Shown: piece after piece, positions 5,833 to 6,576 of the stretch
Layout: each line of letters starts with the position of its first letter
How positions within the stretch are numbered: position 1 is the first letter of the stretch
Assembly: GCA_003165115.1 (NCBI GenBank)
Contig: PLSJ01000153.1
Location: 1 to 6,576, forward strand
Length of the DNA stretch: 6,576 nucleotides
DNA from: Syntrophaceae bacterium
GTDB taxonomy: Bacteria > Desulfobacterota > Syntrophorhabdia > Syntrophorhabdales > WCHB1-27
Direction of reading: 5' to 3'
Position numbers and translations under genes: made by a program
Notes under the pieces: model-generated
The model's database searches: none
What the model saw: only the letters and a program-made list of their open reading frames with translations
Told to the model about the DNA's origin: nothing

Positions 5833-6576
5833 TGGGTGTTACCGGCCGGGCGATGGCATCGCAGCCGCCGGGCGGCAGGTTGAAATCCTCTTTCAGTGCC
5901 CGGTCGGACGTTTCTACTTCGATCAGGAGCCGCCGGGTCCCCGTACATTCGCTTTTTTCCGTGGTGAATTCGTAATCGCGGACGCCGCCTGCGAGAATAT
6001 ACCAGCCGTTCATCGAGCGGCTGAACAGCTGTCTCTCATCAGGATCGAAACCGGTGACCCGGATCGTGCGGGCGATAAAGTGGCGGGTCCCCGTATTGCT
6101 CACGGTGAATGAAAGCACCCCCCCGGCAAAAGCGGAGACGTCTATCCGTCCGCCGGCCGTCGTTGCGCCGGGGCGAAGAAAGATCGGGATGCTCTGCGTG
6201 GTGAGGACCCGTATCTCGTTCACCGCTTCGGCCCTCGGAACGCCCGGCAATTCTTCCAGATTCAGCCGGTAGGTCTTCTCGGCCGCTCCCGGCGGGACGG
6301 TCATCCCCACCCTGATCCTGCCTTCCCCTTCGGCGGGAATGGAGAGCATCCCGGGGAAGCAGATAAGGTCATCCGTAGGGGTCAGGATGATTTCGCCGTT
6401 GGGCTTTTGTGACCAGGCGGCGGCGGTTACCTCCATTCGCACCTCTGCCTGTCCTAGGTTGCGGACGGTCAATAACTGGGTAGATGTACCGGGCCCGAGG
6501 ACGATCGTCGTCGGCGCGACCGAGAGCGAGGAGGCGCACGCCGTCCGGGCGGCTTGCGGCAGGTGTGCGAGTACCA
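5786..6576 (-). CDS. Periplasmic PapD-like pilus chaperone (archaic, Csu-type), start outside the window
   Basis: 262 codons are visible. The frame is open to the right edge, so a TTG at 6472 is not the start. The part near the edge (VLAHLPQAARTACA) looks like the end of a signal peptide. The mature protein would begin SSLSVAPTTIVLGPGTSTQL, the first strand of a PapD-like domain, followed by LTVRNLGQAEVRMEV. Other family signatures are LICFPGMLSIPAEGEGRIRV (about 72-91), the equivalent of the 'P.l..l.pg....vRv' stretch, and the domain-1 closing SIPIFLRPGA (about 128-137). Domain 2 follows, with Cys residues in SECTGTRRL and PPGGCDA. Such chaperones fold periplasmic subunits by donor-strand complementation and deliver them to the usher encoded next. 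The last about 20 residues (ARPVTPNGSTEPAPVSAKRQP) are a Pro/Ser/Thr-rich tail, partly encoded in the 47-base overlap with the usher gene. Only a few N-terminal codons should be missing. Confidence 0.92.
   Translation of the reverse strand, partial: VLAHLPQAARTACASSLSVAPTTIVLGPGTSTQLLTVRNLGQAEVRMEVTAAAWSQKPNGEIILTPTDDLICFPGMLSIPAEGEGRIRVGMTVPPGAAEKTYRLNLEELPGVPRAEAVNEIRVLTTQSIPIFLRPGATTAGGRIDVSAFAGGVLSFTVSNTGTRHFIARTIRVTGFDPDERQLFSRSMNGWYILAGGVRDYEFTTEKSECTGTRRLLIEVETSDRALKEDFNLPPGGCDAIARPVTPNGSTEPAPVSAKRQP

Overview
The window is a GC-rich bacterial segment of 6,576 bases, and every gene I can support lies on the minus strand. It is therefore read here from right (high coordinates) to left. 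The gene families present are a chaperone-usher pilus with spore-coat-U pilins, an IS21-type element, and a probable FtsH with an 'HFSIWYFL' entry into its first membrane segment. This combination suggests a Gram-negative, perhaps a deltaproteobacterium (Desulfobacterota). That placement is an inference from family impressions, not from a search.

Right half (2996-6576): three consecutive, overlapping genes of an archaic (Csu-like) chaperone-usher pilus operon. They are a periplasmic PapD-like chaperone (5786 to beyond 6576, start outside the window), an outer-membrane usher of 791 residues (3457-5832), and a short secreted SCPU-domain subunit (2996-3460). The order chaperone, usher, last subunit matches csuC-csuD-csuE, so the last gene sits where the tip subunit is encoded. 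Major pilin genes would be expected just beyond position 6576. The chaperone and usher genes overlap by 47 bases, and the usher and subunit genes share an ATGA, so the three are probably translationally coupled.

Middle (about 1297-2977): a damaged IS21-family insertion sequence. istB (1340-2119), the AAA+ helper ATPase, is intact. istA (2107-2916) has lost its N-terminal part, including the helix-turn-helix and the first catalytic aspartate. The truncated istA is joined to about 60 bases that look like an IS end, only 18 bases past the pilus subunit's stop codon. The two putative ends do not resemble each other.

Left part (1-1296): about 390 bases with no recognisable gene (906-1296). Next is an alanine/lysine/glutamate-rich helical protein gene (241-893) whose signal peptide and mature part lie in different frames, separated by an apparent one-base loss in a G run. 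After about 100 bases with a weak hairpin comes the beginning of a GTG-started gene (139 to below 1), which reads like the N-terminus of the membrane protease FtsH.

No wholly new system is evident. The best leads are the one-domain, donor-strand-less pilus tip candidate, the frameshifted secreted protein, and the deleted, possibly chimeric IS21 copy abutting the pilus operon.
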